Source of the DNA: Bacillota bacterium
GTDB taxonomy: Bacteria > Bacillota_I > Bacilli_A > Acholeplasmatales > Acholeplasmataceae
DNA: 64,000 nucleotides
Assembly: GCA_018817915.1 (NCBI GenBank)
Contig: JAHISX010000084.1
Coordinates: 1-64,000 of the forward strand
Direction of reading: 5' to 3'
Shown here: positions 43,690-53,898 of the stretch, one piece after another
Position numbering within the stretch: the first letter of the stretch is position 1
How the letters are laid out: the number at the start of each line of letters is the position of its first letter
Notes under the pieces: generated by a model
What the model was told of the DNA's origin: nothing
The model's input: the letters and a program-made list of their open reading frames with translations, nothing else
Databases searched by the model: none
Program-made: the position numbers and the translations under genes

Positions 43690-45546
43690 CTACGCCGGTT
43701 CAAACTGACTATTGTATAGATCAGCATAGAACCCATTTTGATCGAGTAATTCTTGGTGTTTACCGGTTTCAATAACATTACCATCTTTGAGTACAAGAAT
43801 TAAATCAGCATTCTTGATTGTTGATAATCTGTGAGCGATAACGAATGTTGTTCTATCCTTCATCAATTGATCCATTGCTTCTTGAATTAATTTTTCAGTT
43901 CTCACATCAACGCTTGAAGTTGCTTCATCTAGAATAAGCATTGGTGCATCAGCTACCATCGCTCTTGCAATGGTTAATAACTGTTTTTGCCCTTGTGAAA
44001 TATTAGAATTTTCATCTAGGATCATATCATATCCAAAGGGTAATGATTTAACAAAGTGATGGACATTTGCAGTTTTAGAAGCCTCAATGACTTGTTCCAT
44101 CGTTGCATCTCTTCTACCATAGATTAAATTATCTGTGATTGAACCCTTAAATAACCATGTATCTTGTAGTACCATACCAAACAATTCATGAACATAATCT
44201 CTTGACATCCGTTTTGTTGAAACACCATCAACCAAGATATCTCCTGAATTGACATCGTAGAATCTCATCAACAAATTAACAATCGTTGTTTTACCAGCGC
44301 CGGTTGGTCCTACAATAGCAACTTTTTGTCCAGTTTTGATCTTAACATTTAAGTCATGAATGATTTCTTTATCTTCGCTATAGCCAAACTTAACATGTTT
44401 AAATTCAACTTCTCCTTGAATTTTTCTTAGGCAAATTGATTCTGTTTCAGCTTCCATTTCTTCTTCAGCCAAGAATTCAAATACTCTTTCAGATGCTGCA
44501 AGCGCTGATTGTGCTTGTGTCATCGCTTGAGCAATTTGCCCCAAAGGTTGACTAAATGTTCTAACATATTGCATCATGGATTGAATATCCCCAATTAAGA
44601 GGCTACCACCAACAGCTAGAATACCACCAAACACTGATATAGCAACATAACTTAAGTTACCAATAAAGCCCATGATTGGCATCATTAAACCTGAGAAAAA
44701 TTGACTCTTCCAAGCTGTATTTAATAATCCTTCATTCCATTCATCAAACGTTTCTTCAGCTTTTTCTTCTGCATTGAAGGCTTTAATGATTTGTTGACCC
44801 GAGTAAGTCTCTTCTATATGACCATTAAGTTTACCCAAGGTCTTTTGCTGACTTCTAAAATATTTTTGTGATCGTTTCATAATTAAACGCATGATCACAG
44901 CGCTTAAAGGTAAAGTTAAAAGTGCCACAATTGTTAATTGCCAACTGATTGTTAGCATCATGATGAATACACCAATAATTAAAGTGACAGATGAAAATAG
45001 TGATGAAACCGAACTATTAAGTGCTTGCCCAATGGTATCAATATCATTGGTCATTCTTGATAATGTATCTCCATGGCTTGTCTTGTCAAAATACTTAAGT
45101 GGGAGTTTAGCCATCTTATCAAACAAATTAGCACGCATTTCTTTAGTAATCTTTTGTGTCAATCTTGAAATGATGATACCTTGAGTTAAATTGAAAATAT
45201 AACTTCCAGCATATAATCCAATCAAGATGTAGACAATGTTCCATATCGCATCAAAATTAATATTTACAATAAATGCACTTGTCAAAGGATTATAAGCGAT
45301 TCCTTTTTGAACTTCATTGGTGATATTCCCCAAAAGTCTTGGTCCAAGAATAGAGAACGTTGCACCAATCATCGCAAATGCCATAACCATCATTAATTTA
45401 AAGCGATGGGGTCTTAAGTATTTGATTAACTGAGTTAAAGCTTTTTTCATGGATTTTGGCTTTTCGCCAATCATCACACGGCCTGGTCCATGTCCACTGC
45501 TTTGAGGTCTCTCTGGAGCTTTGTCTTTTCTTTCATCATTAGGCAT
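43690..45546 (-). CDS. ABC exporter half, canonical ATPase
   Basis: 618 residues, six TM segments, Walker A GPTGAGKTT, signature SQGQKQ, Walker B MLILDEATSSVD with catalytic Glu, H-loop VIAHRLST. The N-terminal ~35 residues are polar (NDERKDKAPERPQSSG). ATG 45546 lies nine bases after AGGAGG and overlaps the partner gene's end by 8 bases. Heterodimer with the next gene. Confidence 0.93.
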   Translation of the reverse strand: MPNDERKDKAPERPQSSGHGPGRVMIGEKPKSMKKALTQLIKYLRPHRFKLMMVMAFAMIGATFSILGPRLLGNITNEVQKGIAYNPLTSAFIVNINFDAIWNIVYILIGLYAGSYIFNLTQGIIISRLTQKITKEMRANLFDKMAKLPLKYFDKTSHGDTLSRMTNDIDTIGQALNSSVSSLFSSVTLIIGVFIMMLTISWQLTIVALLTLPLSAVIMRLIMKRSQKYFRSQQKTLGKLNGHIEETYSGQQIIKAFNAEEKAEETFDEWNEGLLNTAWKSQFFSGLMMPIMGFIGNLSYVAISVFGGILAVGGSLLIGDIQSMMQYVRTFSQPLGQIAQAMTQAQSALAASERVFEFLAEEEMEAETESICLRKIQGEVEFKHVKFGYSEDKEIIHDLNVKIKTGQKVAIVGPTGAGKTTIVNLLMRFYDVNSGDILVDGVSTKRMSRDYVHELFGMVLQDTWLFKGSITDNLIYGRRDATMEQVIEASKTANVHHFVKSLPFGYDMILDENSNISQGQKQLLTIARAMVADAPMLILDEATSSVDVRTEKLIQEAMDQLMKDRTTFVIAHRLSTIKNADLILVLKDGNVIETGKHQELLDQNGFYADLYNSQFEPA

Positions 45547-47308
45547 GAGTGAGTTCCTCCTTTGAAAGTTGTGCATATGCAATATCTTGATATGCTTGAC
45601 ATGTTTCTAGTAATTCTTTGTGTGTACCTTTACCGACGATTGAACCTTCATCTAAAACAATGATTTGTTCAGCATCCATAATGGTACCAATACGTTGACC
45701 AACAATGATTTGTAAAGCACTTCTTGTTTCTTTTTTTAAGGCATTACGAAGCGATTTATCAGTTCTATAGTCTAGTGCGGAAAATGAGTCATCAAAGATA
45801 TAAATGCTAGGCTTTTTAACGAGTGCTCGTGCAATAGCAAGTCTTTGTTTCTGTCCACCTGAAACGTTGGTTCCACCTTGATCGATTGGACGATTTAATC
45901 CTTCTTCGGATTCATTAACATAATCTATTATTTGAGCCGTCTTAAGTGCTGATAAGACTTCATCTTCTGTAGCTGCTTCATTTCCAAGTCTAGAATTAGA
46001 TAAGACATCACCTGAGAATAATGTACCCTTTTGAGGAACATAGCCCATCATCTTATATAGATCATTAAGCTTATATGTTTTAATATCTTTTTTATTGATT
46101 AAAATCTGCCCTTCGCTCACATCGTAAAATCTTAAAATCAATTGAATAATTGTTGATTTCCCAGATCCGGTTGAACCAATGAAAGCTAAGGTTTGACCTT
46201 TTTTAGCAACGAAATTAATATCCTTTAAGACACACTCATCAGCATTTGGATATCTGAAGCAAACGTTTCTAAATTCCACTTCAACATTATCATTTGGTTG
46301 TACATCATCAACAAAACGTTCGTCGATTGTATATTCTGTCTTTAGGACTTCATTAATTCTTCTTGCGGATACCCATGCTCTAGGTAAAAAGATAAACATC
46401 ATAATGAGCATCATGAATGAAAATAAAATAGTCATCGCATAAGATGTAAACTGTATTTGTAATGATAAACCTTCATATGGGTTTGCTCCAAGTAAGCTAT
46501 CTCTAATGAGGAGTGAGCCCACAAGAATTAATCCTAAATTTAAACTATACATGATTAAGTTCATACCTGGTCCAATAAAGCTCATAGCAGTGTTAACAAA
46601 AATATTTGTATTTGTAAGTTTAGTGTTAACTTTATCAAATTTATTTTGTTGAACACTTTCAGCATGATGTGCTCTAACAACTCGAATACCTGTTAAGGTT
46701 TCTCTTGTTACTTGATTTAAGTCATCAGTTTGTTTTTGGATTTGTGTGAACTTAGGTCCAACAAGAACAAAGATAACTGTAATCATCGTGATAATAGCAA
46801 CCACACCAGCAATAATAACTAAGGACATAGTCAGATTAATACCTGTAACCTTATTAATACCTGATATCGCCATAATTGGTGCTGTGACCAACATACGCAA
46901 CATCAGAATTGTTGACATTTGAATTTGAGTCACATCATTTGTCGTACGCGTAATTAAGGAAGGTGTTGTAAACTTATTGACTTCTTCTGATGAAAAGCCT
47001 TGTACTTTTTGAAAAATATTCTTTCTAATTGTACTTGCGAGTTTAGTACCTAATCTAGAAGCAATAAAGCTTACAATGATGGTTGCTGTAATACTACCCA
47101 AAGTAATGAGTAACATTGTACCCCCTTCTTTAAGTATTTCAGAAGTTTGTGATGTTCCAGTGCCAACACCTTGGCTGATTAGAACAATAATTTTCCCCAT
47201 ATATTCGGGAAGGAGTAGATCAAGTTGAACTTGGGTATAAACAAAACCCACAATCAATAAGATCAACAACCAGTGATACCATTTAAAAAATCTAAATAAT
47301 TTTAGCAT
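45539..47308 (-). CDS. ABC exporter half, degenerate catalytic Glu
   Basis: 589 residues with six TM segments and one ATPase domain: Walker A GSTGSGKST, signature VSGGQKQRLAIARAL and Walker B IYIFDDSFSALD, where Asp replaces the catalytic Glu. This pairs it with the canonical half downstream as a heterodimeric exporter, the second such pair in the window. AGGTG precedes the ATG. Confidence 0.92.
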   Translation of the reverse strand: MLKLFRFFKWYHWLLILLIVGFVYTQVQLDLLLPEYMGKIIVLISQGVGTGTSQTSEILKEGGTMLLITLGSITATIIVSFIASRLGTKLASTIRKNIFQKVQGFSSEEVNKFTTPSLITRTTNDVTQIQMSTILMLRMLVTAPIMAISGINKVTGINLTMSLVIIAGVVAIITMITVIFVLVGPKFTQIQKQTDDLNQVTRETLTGIRVVRAHHAESVQQNKFDKVNTKLTNTNIFVNTAMSFIGPGMNLIMYSLNLGLILVGSLLIRDSLLGANPYEGLSLQIQFTSYAMTILFSFMMLIMMFIFLPRAWVSARRINEVLKTEYTIDERFVDDVQPNDNVEVEFRNVCFRYPNADECVLKDINFVAKKGQTLAFIGSTGSGKSTIIQLILRFYDVSEGQILINKKDIKTYKLNDLYKMMGYVPQKGTLFSGDVLSNSRLGNEAATEDEVLSALKTAQIIDYVNESEEGLNRPIDQGGTNVSGGQKQRLAIARALVKKPSIYIFDDSFSALDYRTDKSLRNALKKETRSALQIIVGQRIGTIMDAEQIIVLDEGSIVGKGTHKELLETCQAYQDIAYAQLSKEELTHA

Positions 47309-47338
47309 ATTTCACCTCTTGTTATATGAACTACTCCT

Positions 47339-47375
47339 ATTATCCGTGTTTTTGTTGATTTGTCAACAAAAACAC
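47339..47375 (-). promoter_or_regulatory. exporter promoter with perfect 13+13 palindromic operator
   Basis: GTGTTTTTGTTGA (47346-47358), four bases and its exact reverse complement (47363-47375) form a palindrome. On the minus strand TTGACA (47361-47366) straddles its centre, followed by 16 bases and GATAAT (47339-47344). A dimeric repressor bound there would cover -35; the operon's own MarR is the obvious candidate. Confidence 0.8.
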
Positions 47376-47414
47376 ATTTTTTATCATAGTTTAATGTTTG
47401 ATAATGTTTCTTTA

Positions 47415-47445
47415 CTAAAAACAGGAACTCTTATAAAAGTTCCTG
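47415..47445 (-). terminator. terminator of the exported-protein operon
   Basis: CAGGAACT-TTTATAAG-AGTTCCTG followed by TTTTTAG on the minus strand. Confidence 0.8.
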
Positions 47446-47492
47446 TCAATAATAACGTTTATAGAATTTTGCAAAGAAATAATTACGATTAA

Positions 47493-48944
47493 CTACGAGA
47501 AAACATTAATTCTTACGTACTTGATTAGAGTTCGCTTCTCACCAAAATAGTCATAATTAATATATATCTTCAAATAAATATCTTCGAATTCGGAAAAATC
47601 ATGATATAAAATGATCGCTTTTTGCTCTGGATACAAAATTTCAATTCTTTCGACTGGTGTAGCATATTGTGATATAAATACTTCAATAATTATTTGTTCA
47701 TACATTTTTTCATAATCTGATTCATTCATAAAATCAATGTCGAAACTATATATATTACTTGTTCCTGTCGACTGTATGTGAATAATTGGCTCAAAGACTA
47801 TGTATGGTATTGAATGATATTGAATTTCATCTCTTTCATCAACTATCGCAAGAGTCTTGATATCTACAAGTTCCAATTTGGAAATATGTAAATTATTGAA
47901 TCCTGTTTCTATATCATAAATGTTAATGATCTCCTGATTATCACCAATGGTAACTAATTTTAGTTGAACAGTTTTAGTGGTATTATAGTATTTATATAAA
48001 TTATTGTTTTGGTAATAATATGATACCAATACATCATCACCATCGAAATTCAACCCCATAATAACTCCATACAACCCTTCATGGGAAGCATATATGAGAT
48101 TACCCCAATATGACAACACAGGTGTTTTGATTGTTTTTATTGCTATCACTTGGTTTTCAAAATCATCTATCCCATCATTACCTGATGCTTTGGCAACAAT
48201 TTGATAGTCAACATAAGGTGATAGATGATTAAAGGCATCAGTATCAATTTGACAACTTGATAAGCTGCATAATTCATCTTTATCAAAGAAATGCTGATCT
48301 AAAATCAATTTATCCATTGTCTGCAATTCAACAGTTATGTCATCTAGGATATGATTCTGATCATTAAATTCGAACCCATATTCAATCTGACTGTAAATGG
48401 ACCCTACAGGAGCATCTCCAGTTTGATCAATGATATTAATATCTTGAACGTGTTTTCTTGAATCGAAGTCAGGATCATCAAAATCAACCCATATTGTGCC
48501 ATTGATTGTCCCATCAAAATTAACAAGTGTATCCAAATCAATTTTACCAATGATAATTCTATAATCAGAAGAATCAGGAACATAGAAACAATTCTGCCCA
48601 TGATGCTGACTTTCATTCAGTGTTATAACATTTTCATCTACAGAAATCCATGTGGTCCTTTTTTGCATCACAACGAAATGTGTTGAATTAACATAATTTT
48701 CATCACTTAAATCATAAGTCACACAAATATTTTGATTGAGTGGATTATACTGAATATCTGTTATTGAAATGTCAAAATCTGGCAAAGCACTTTTCGTAAC
48801 TGTAGCACTAAAGTTCTTTGCATAGGTTGTAACAGTATAATCTGAGTGATCAATCACATCATCAAAATCATCCTTTTTGCAAGAGCTCAACATAATTATA
48901 ATCAAGATCATCAAGCACATCACCATAATTTTTTTCATCAGCAT
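47493..48944 (-). CDS. lipoprotein of unknown function
   Basis: 483 residues. Lys-rich start, hydrophobic segment and lipobox MLSSC with Cys22, then an all-beta extracellular region with repeated I-D-I-T and V-D-I-K patterns. No catalytic motif seen. The weak ribosome context leaves ATG 48944 or 48938 as start. It follows the 695-residue exported gene by 10 bases, so the two are probably co-expressed at the surface. Confidence 0.75.
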   Translation of the reverse strand: MLMKKIMVMCLMILIIIMLSSCKKDDFDDVIDHSDYTVTTYAKNFSATVTKSALPDFDISITDIQYNPLNQNICVTYDLSDENYVNSTHFVVMQKRTTWISVDENVITLNESQHHGQNCFYVPDSSDYRIIIGKIDLDTLVNFDGTINGTIWVDFDDPDFDSRKHVQDINIIDQTGDAPVGSIYSQIEYGFEFNDQNHILDDITVELQTMDKLILDQHFFDKDELCSLSSCQIDTDAFNHLSPYVDYQIVAKASGNDGIDDFENQVIAIKTIKTPVLSYWGNLIYASHEGLYGVIMGLNFDGDDVLVSYYYQNNNLYKYYNTTKTVQLKLVTIGDNQEIINIYDIETGFNNLHISKLELVDIKTLAIVDERDEIQYHSIPYIVFEPIIHIQSTGTSNIYSFDIDFMNESDYEKMYEQIIIEVFISQYATPVERIEILYPEQKAIILYHDFSEFEDIYLKIYINYDYFGEKRTLIKYVRINVFS

Positions 48945-48954
48945 ATTACTCGAT

Positions 48955-51042
48955 TCATGATTGTTGAACTGAGGAAATGTTCATGACAAACAGGTAGTAA
49001 TTTTGATTTAACGGCAAGATAATATTATATTTCCCTGCTGAAAAGAAATATGTATTGGTCAAGCCTGTATCTATGACAGTTATTGTTGTGTTATCAATAC
49101 CAAAAAACAAAGGAATTCCCTTGGAATCTTCCTCAAAAGTTACATAAACATTAGTCTCAAAAGTAATTTCATATAAAAAAGATTTCTCAGACGATGAAAA
49201 CAAACCGCTTATGCTTAATGAATCCTCGTATTCATCAACGATCCCGTATAAAGTATAGGACGTTAATCCAGTTGGTAAAATCTGATAATGATCTTTATCA
49301 AGGTTATCTATATGAATATCCACTATATCATAGAATTTTGTAAAATTATAAATTTTAATATAATAAGTTCCAGACTGCACATGATAAGTCCCATCAGATG
49401 CGAGATTGATAACATCTCCACTGGAGTCGTATAGCTGATTATTTGAGGCTGCACCTATAACATCAATGCGCAATGGTTGATTAATATCAATCCTCAAATA
49501 TGCTACTCCATCCAATTGGTTCGTGACAAATACTTCTCGACCTAAATCAAATAAATCAAAAAATTTTGCATCTTGATACGTAGCTTGGGTATCTTCTTTG
49601 TTATAGTAACTTACTGTAAAAGATCCTTCACCCATTACTTTTGAATAAAGAATCAAGTGGATATCTTGGTGATATGGATTGTAGATTATTTTCTGAATGG
49701 GTTGATTTACTGAGACATGTTCCAAATAAGTTTCATCAGCAATATAAATTTGTGAATTCGTCAGATAAAATTCAATCAATACATAATCAAAATTGTTATT
49801 TAAGACAAATGCATCATAATCCATATTATACTGAGTCATAAAACTATAGGTTCCCGAACCATCTATATAAGCTGTTTGTTCAGAAAAGGTGTTTGAATAA
49901 TCATCAGATACATCAAAAGTATCAATTGAAAAATCAAAAGTATCTCGATGATTAAAATCTCTAGTATCTAGTATGTTGATATAATATACACCTGGATCAA
50001 GATGAATATATTCTAAGGATCTCTCATTTTCAAAATCATAGTAAGGCAAGTCATGATAGTATATATTGTTTATCACATTCGAACCACAATCCATCAAAAA
50101 CCAATTCACATAATGACTGGATTGATCAATTGAAAACTTGTAGTCTCCACTTGATTCGATTGTAAAAAAGTAGTAGATTGCTTTACCAATGTAGTTTGAT
50201 GCATTGACAGTAACTGTATTGTCGATAGCAAAATGTGGCATTGTGCTAATTGATGTCATTGGGTCAAGGGCCTTATTGTATATATCAGTCAATTCAAACA
50301 ATGTCATTTCAGTATCTTCTTCAATGACAACCTTTTGTTCGAGTATAATATCATTATTTTGTAAAAGGGAAGAGTAATCCATATATATGGCTTGTTCCAC
50401 ACTTGTGAAACTTTCGTTAAGTGTTATTCTAACTTTGATTGTTTGGCTTTCTGAAACAATGTAATTTGGCTCATACACTCTGATGATTGATGCGATATAT
50501 TGTTGCTGCAACGCACTGAAATCTGATAAAGGAATTTCAGTAATATTTAAACTGCAGTAGTCAACTCCTTGTTTCATTAACGTTTGATCAATATAAAATG
50601 CTGGATGATTTTTGAATGATATAATTGCATCATAAGACGTTGAATCATTTTTCTTGATGTAAGGCGTCATTGCCGCTTCTATATTGGAGTCATTCCAACT
50701 GACCCTTTCATAATTAACAAAATCGCTTATCTTAAATAAAGCAAGCTTTTCACGTGTTTCAAATAAACCAGTCTTCTCATTTCTAGATTTATATTGACTA
50801 TATAGGTAATTATCATCATATACATATGTCTCTACAAGATGTGTCGGGTGTTCATCAGTACTGACTATGTAAATATCAGTTGTGACTACATAGGTGTAAT
50901 CATTGACATTATCTTTAATCTTGTCATAATATAATCTATCTTTATCAAAATCATCAATACTTAGAGTACTTAGATGGAAAAAGAACGAAACACCAAATAT
51001 CACAATCGATAAAAGAACAATTGATTTTTTTACTATATGCAT
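48955..51042 (-). CDS. large exported protein with repeated beta-sandwich-like segments
   Basis: 695 residues with signal peptide (KKSIVLLSIVIFGVSFFFHL) and no lipobox; ends at TGA. The region from about 280 has at least three segments ending in G-x-Y-Y-I-x-I or similar: LDPGVYYINILD, VQSGTYYIKIYN and FSAGKYNIILPL. These resemble PPC-type or Ig-like beta sandwiches. No protease or glycosidase motif. Surface role is inferred. TATAAT on the minus strand (51097-51102) may be its -10. Confidence 0.75.
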   Translation of the reverse strand: MHIVKKSIVLLSIVIFGVSFFFHLSTLSIDDFDKDRLYYDKIKDNVNDYTYVVTTDIYIVSTDEHPTHLVETYVYDDNYLYSQYKSRNEKTGLFETREKLALFKISDFVNYERVSWNDSNIEAAMTPYIKKNDSTSYDAIISFKNHPAFYIDQTLMKQGVDYCSLNITEIPLSDFSALQQQYIASIIRVYEPNYIVSESQTIKVRITLNESFTSVEQAIYMDYSSLLQNNDIILEQKVVIEEDTEMTLFELTDIYNKALDPMTSISTMPHFAIDNTVTVNASNYIGKAIYYFFTIESSGDYKFSIDQSSHYVNWFLMDCGSNVINNIYYHDLPYYDFENERSLEYIHLDPGVYYINILDTRDFNHRDTFDFSIDTFDVSDDYSNTFSEQTAYIDGSGTYSFMTQYNMDYDAFVLNNNFDYVLIEFYLTNSQIYIADETYLEHVSVNQPIQKIIYNPYHQDIHLILYSKVMGEGSFTVSYYNKEDTQATYQDAKFFDLFDLGREVFVTNQLDGVAYLRIDINQPLRIDVIGAASNNQLYDSSGDVINLASDGTYHVQSGTYYIKIYNFTKFYDIVDIHIDNLDKDHYQILPTGLTSYTLYGIVDEYEDSLSISGLFSSSEKSFLYEITFETNVYVTFEEDSKGIPLFFGIDNTTITVIDTGLTNTYFFSAGKYNIILPLNQNYYLFVMNISSVQQS

Positions 51043-51171
51043 CCGATTACCTCGCTTTTCAAAAATGATTACCCCAAAACGAATTTTTATAAAATTATTA
51101 TATCATATAAAGAGATAGAAAGTAATGTCTCAATTCTCAAATTAATTTTTTGTCTTTGCTATAAGAAAAAA

Positions 51172-51200
51172 CAGCAAATCGCGATAAAGGATTTGCAGTT
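51172..51200 (-). terminator. terminator of the pfkA-ppdK operon
   Basis: CTGCAAATC-CTTTATCGC-GATTTGCTG followed by TTTTTTC on the minus strand. Confidence 0.8.
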
Positions 51201-51226
51201 TTTGCTTTCTATTCTTATATGTTTAC

Positions 51227-53851
51227 TTATCTAGGGTTCTTGATGTTTGCGTGTGCAGCAGCTAGTCTAGCAATTGGAACTCTGAATGGTGAACAAGAAA
51301 CATAGCTTAAACCAATATTATGACAGAACTCAACAGAGATAGGATCTCCACCATGTTCTCCACAAATACCAAGTTTAATATTTGGTCTTGTTTGTCTTCC
51401 AAGTTCTACAGCCATCTTCATCAATTTACCAACACCTTGTTGGTCAATGTGAGCAAATGGGTCGCTTGCAAAAATCTTCTTAGAATAATAATCACCTAAG
51501 AATTTACCAGCATCATCTCTTGAGAAACCAAAAGTCATTTGTGTTAAGTCATTTGTACCAAAACTGAAGAATTCAGCTTCTTTAGCAATTTCATCAGCGA
51601 GTAATGCAGCTCTAGGAATTTCAATCATTGTACCAACATAGTATTTAAGTTCAACACCAGCAGCTTTAATGATTGCATCAGCAGTTTCAACAACGATGTC
51701 TTTAACATATTGTAATTCTTTGACATCTCCAACAAGTGGAATCATGATTTCAGGAACAACATGCATGCCTTCTTTATTGACATGAATTGCAGCTTCAATA
51801 ACAGCTTGAGTTTGCATAACTGCAATTTCAGGATAAGTTACGCTTAAGCGTACACCACGGTGACCCAACATTGGATTTGTTTCATGAAGGTCATCAATCG
51901 TCTTTTGAAGTGTTTCATAAGTTAATCCCATATCTTTAGCTAATGCTACGATATCATCTTTGTCAGTTGGAACGAATTCATGTAGTGGTGGATCCAAATA
52001 ACGAATGGTTACGGCATAACCTTTCATTTCTTTGTATAAGCCAATGAAGTCTTCTCTTTGCATAGGAAGCAACTTAGCTAATGCTTTCTTTCTTTCTTCA
52101 ACATTCTTAGCAACGATCATTTCTCTAACTGCAGGAATACGATCAGCTTCGAAGAACATATGTTCAGTACGGCATAAACCAATACCTTGAGCACCATAGT
52201 TGTAAGCAACTTTAGCATCTCTAGGATTATCAGCATTCGCACGAACTTCTAAAGCTCTAAATTTATCAGCCCAAGCCATAAGTTTACCGAAATCTCCAGA
52301 TACTGTAGCATCTTGAGTTTCTACTTTTTGTCCATAAACTTTACCAGTAGAACCATCTAATGAAATCCAGTCGCCTTCTTTAAAGACTTCTCCATTAACT
52401 TCAAAAGTTAAGTTGTGTTCATCAACGTGAACTGCACCAGCACCAGCGACACAGCATGTTCCCATACCACGAGCAACAACTGCAGCATGTGATGTCATAC
52501 CACCGCGTGATGTTAAGACACCTGAAGATACGATCATACCTTCAATATCTTCTGGAGATGTTTCTTGACGTACTAAAACGACAGGAAGGCCATCTTGAGC
52601 TTTCATTTCTTTAGCTCTATCAGCAGTAAATGCAACACGACCAGTTGCTGCACCAGGAGATGCATTTAAACCTGTTGTAATGACTCTAGCTTTTTTAAGA
52701 GCTTCAGGATTGAACTGTGGATGTAATAATGCATCTAGTTGTGAAGGTTCAACCTTTAAGACTGCTTCTTTTTCTGTTAGAACGCCTTCTTCAACTAGGT
52801 CAATGGCAATTTTTAGAGCTGCTTGTGCAGTTCTCTTACCATTACGTGTTTGAAGCATATATAATTTACCTCTTTCGATGGTAAATTCCATATCTTGCAT
52901 ATCACGATAATGAGCTTCTAGTTTTCTGGAAATATCATCGAATTGTTCATATAATGCAAGATTGTCTGACTTAAGTTCTGCGATTGGTTTTGGAGTACGA
53001 ATACCAGCAACAACATCTTCACCTTGTGCATTAAATAGGTATTCTCCATAAAGTTCTTTAGTTCCATCTGATGGATTTCTTGAGAAAGCAACACCAGTTC
53101 CTGAATCTTCACCCATGTTACCAAAGACCATGCCTTGGACGTTAACGGCAGTTCCCCATTCGTAAGGAATGTGGTTTAAACGACGGTAAGTGTTCGCACG
53201 AGGATTATCCCATGATCTGAAAACCGCAGTAATTGATTCAATCAATTGAACTTTTGGATCTTGAGGGAATGGTTCACCCTTCAATTCTTCGTATTTCTTT
53301 AAGAAACGAGCAACTAATTCAACTAAATCATCTGCATTAAGATCAGTGTCTAATTCAACGCCCTTTTGTTTCTTCATTGCTTCAAGTAAATGTTCAAAAT
53401 TAGCTTTTTCGATATCCATGACGACATCAGCAAACATTTGAATGAAACGACGGTAAGAGTCATATGCAAAACGAGGATTATTTGTTAGCTTAGCTAATCC
53501 TTTAACAGAAACATCATTTAAACCTAAGTTTAAAATTGTATCCATCATCCCAGGCATAGATGCTCTAGCGCCCGAACGTACAGAAACTAAGAATGGATCA
53601 CTCTTATCTCCGAATTTTTTCCCTGCTTCTTTTTCTGTTACTGCTAATGCAGCATCAATTTGTGCAATGATTTCGCTAGAAATAACTTTCTTTTTAGCAT
53701 AATAATCATTACAAGCGTCTGTTGTTACTGTAAAACCTTGTGGCACTGGCATCCCTAGTGATGTCATTTCAGCTAGGTTGGCACCTTTACCACCAAGAAT
53801 GTTCTTCATGGTTGCATTGCCTTCTTTAAATAAATAAACATATTTAGCCAT
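51227..53851 (-). CDS. ppdK: pyruvate, phosphate dikinase
   Basis: Interconverts pyruvate, ATP and Pi with PEP, AMP and PPi; 874 residues. N-terminal nucleotide-binding domain (GGKGANLAEMTSLG), swivelling domain with the phospho-His in GGMTSHAAVVARG (about 455) and C-terminal PEP barrel (TEHMFFEADRI, GTNDLTQMTFGFSRDD, GICGEHGGDP). Follows pfkA by 47 bases. With the PPi-dependent PFK across the divergent region it supports PPi-linked glycolysis. Confidence 0.97.
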   Translation of the reverse strand: MAKYVYLFKEGNATMKNILGGKGANLAEMTSLGMPVPQGFTVTTDACNDYYAKKKVISSEIIAQIDAALAVTEKEAGKKFGDKSDPFLVSVRSGARASMPGMMDTILNLGLNDVSVKGLAKLTNNPRFAYDSYRRFIQMFADVVMDIEKANFEHLLEAMKKQKGVELDTDLNADDLVELVARFLKKYEELKGEPFPQDPKVQLIESITAVFRSWDNPRANTYRRLNHIPYEWGTAVNVQGMVFGNMGEDSGTGVAFSRNPSDGTKELYGEYLFNAQGEDVVAGIRTPKPIAELKSDNLALYEQFDDISRKLEAHYRDMQDMEFTIERGKLYMLQTRNGKRTAQAALKIAIDLVEEGVLTEKEAVLKVEPSQLDALLHPQFNPEALKKARVITTGLNASPGAATGRVAFTADRAKEMKAQDGLPVVLVRQETSPEDIEGMIVSSGVLTSRGGMTSHAAVVARGMGTCCVAGAGAVHVDEHNLTFEVNGEVFKEGDWISLDGSTGKVYGQKVETQDATVSGDFGKLMAWADKFRALEVRANADNPRDAKVAYNYGAQGIGLCRTEHMFFEADRIPAVREMIVAKNVEERKKALAKLLPMQREDFIGLYKEMKGYAVTIRYLDPPLHEFVPTDKDDIVALAKDMGLTYETLQKTIDDLHETNPMLGHRGVRLSVTYPEIAVMQTQAVIEAAIHVNKEGMHVVPEIMIPLVGDVKELQYVKDIVVETADAIIKAAGVELKYYVGTMIEIPRAALLADEIAKEAEFFSFGTNDLTQMTFGFSRDDAGKFLGDYYSKKIFASDPFAHIDQQGVGKLMKMAVELGRQTRPNIKLGICGEHGGDPISVEFCHNIGLSYVSCSPFRVPIARLAAAHANIKNPR

Positions 53852-53898
53852 TTGTATTTTCCTTTCTTTTTACAAAATATTTATAATCATAGTCTCAA

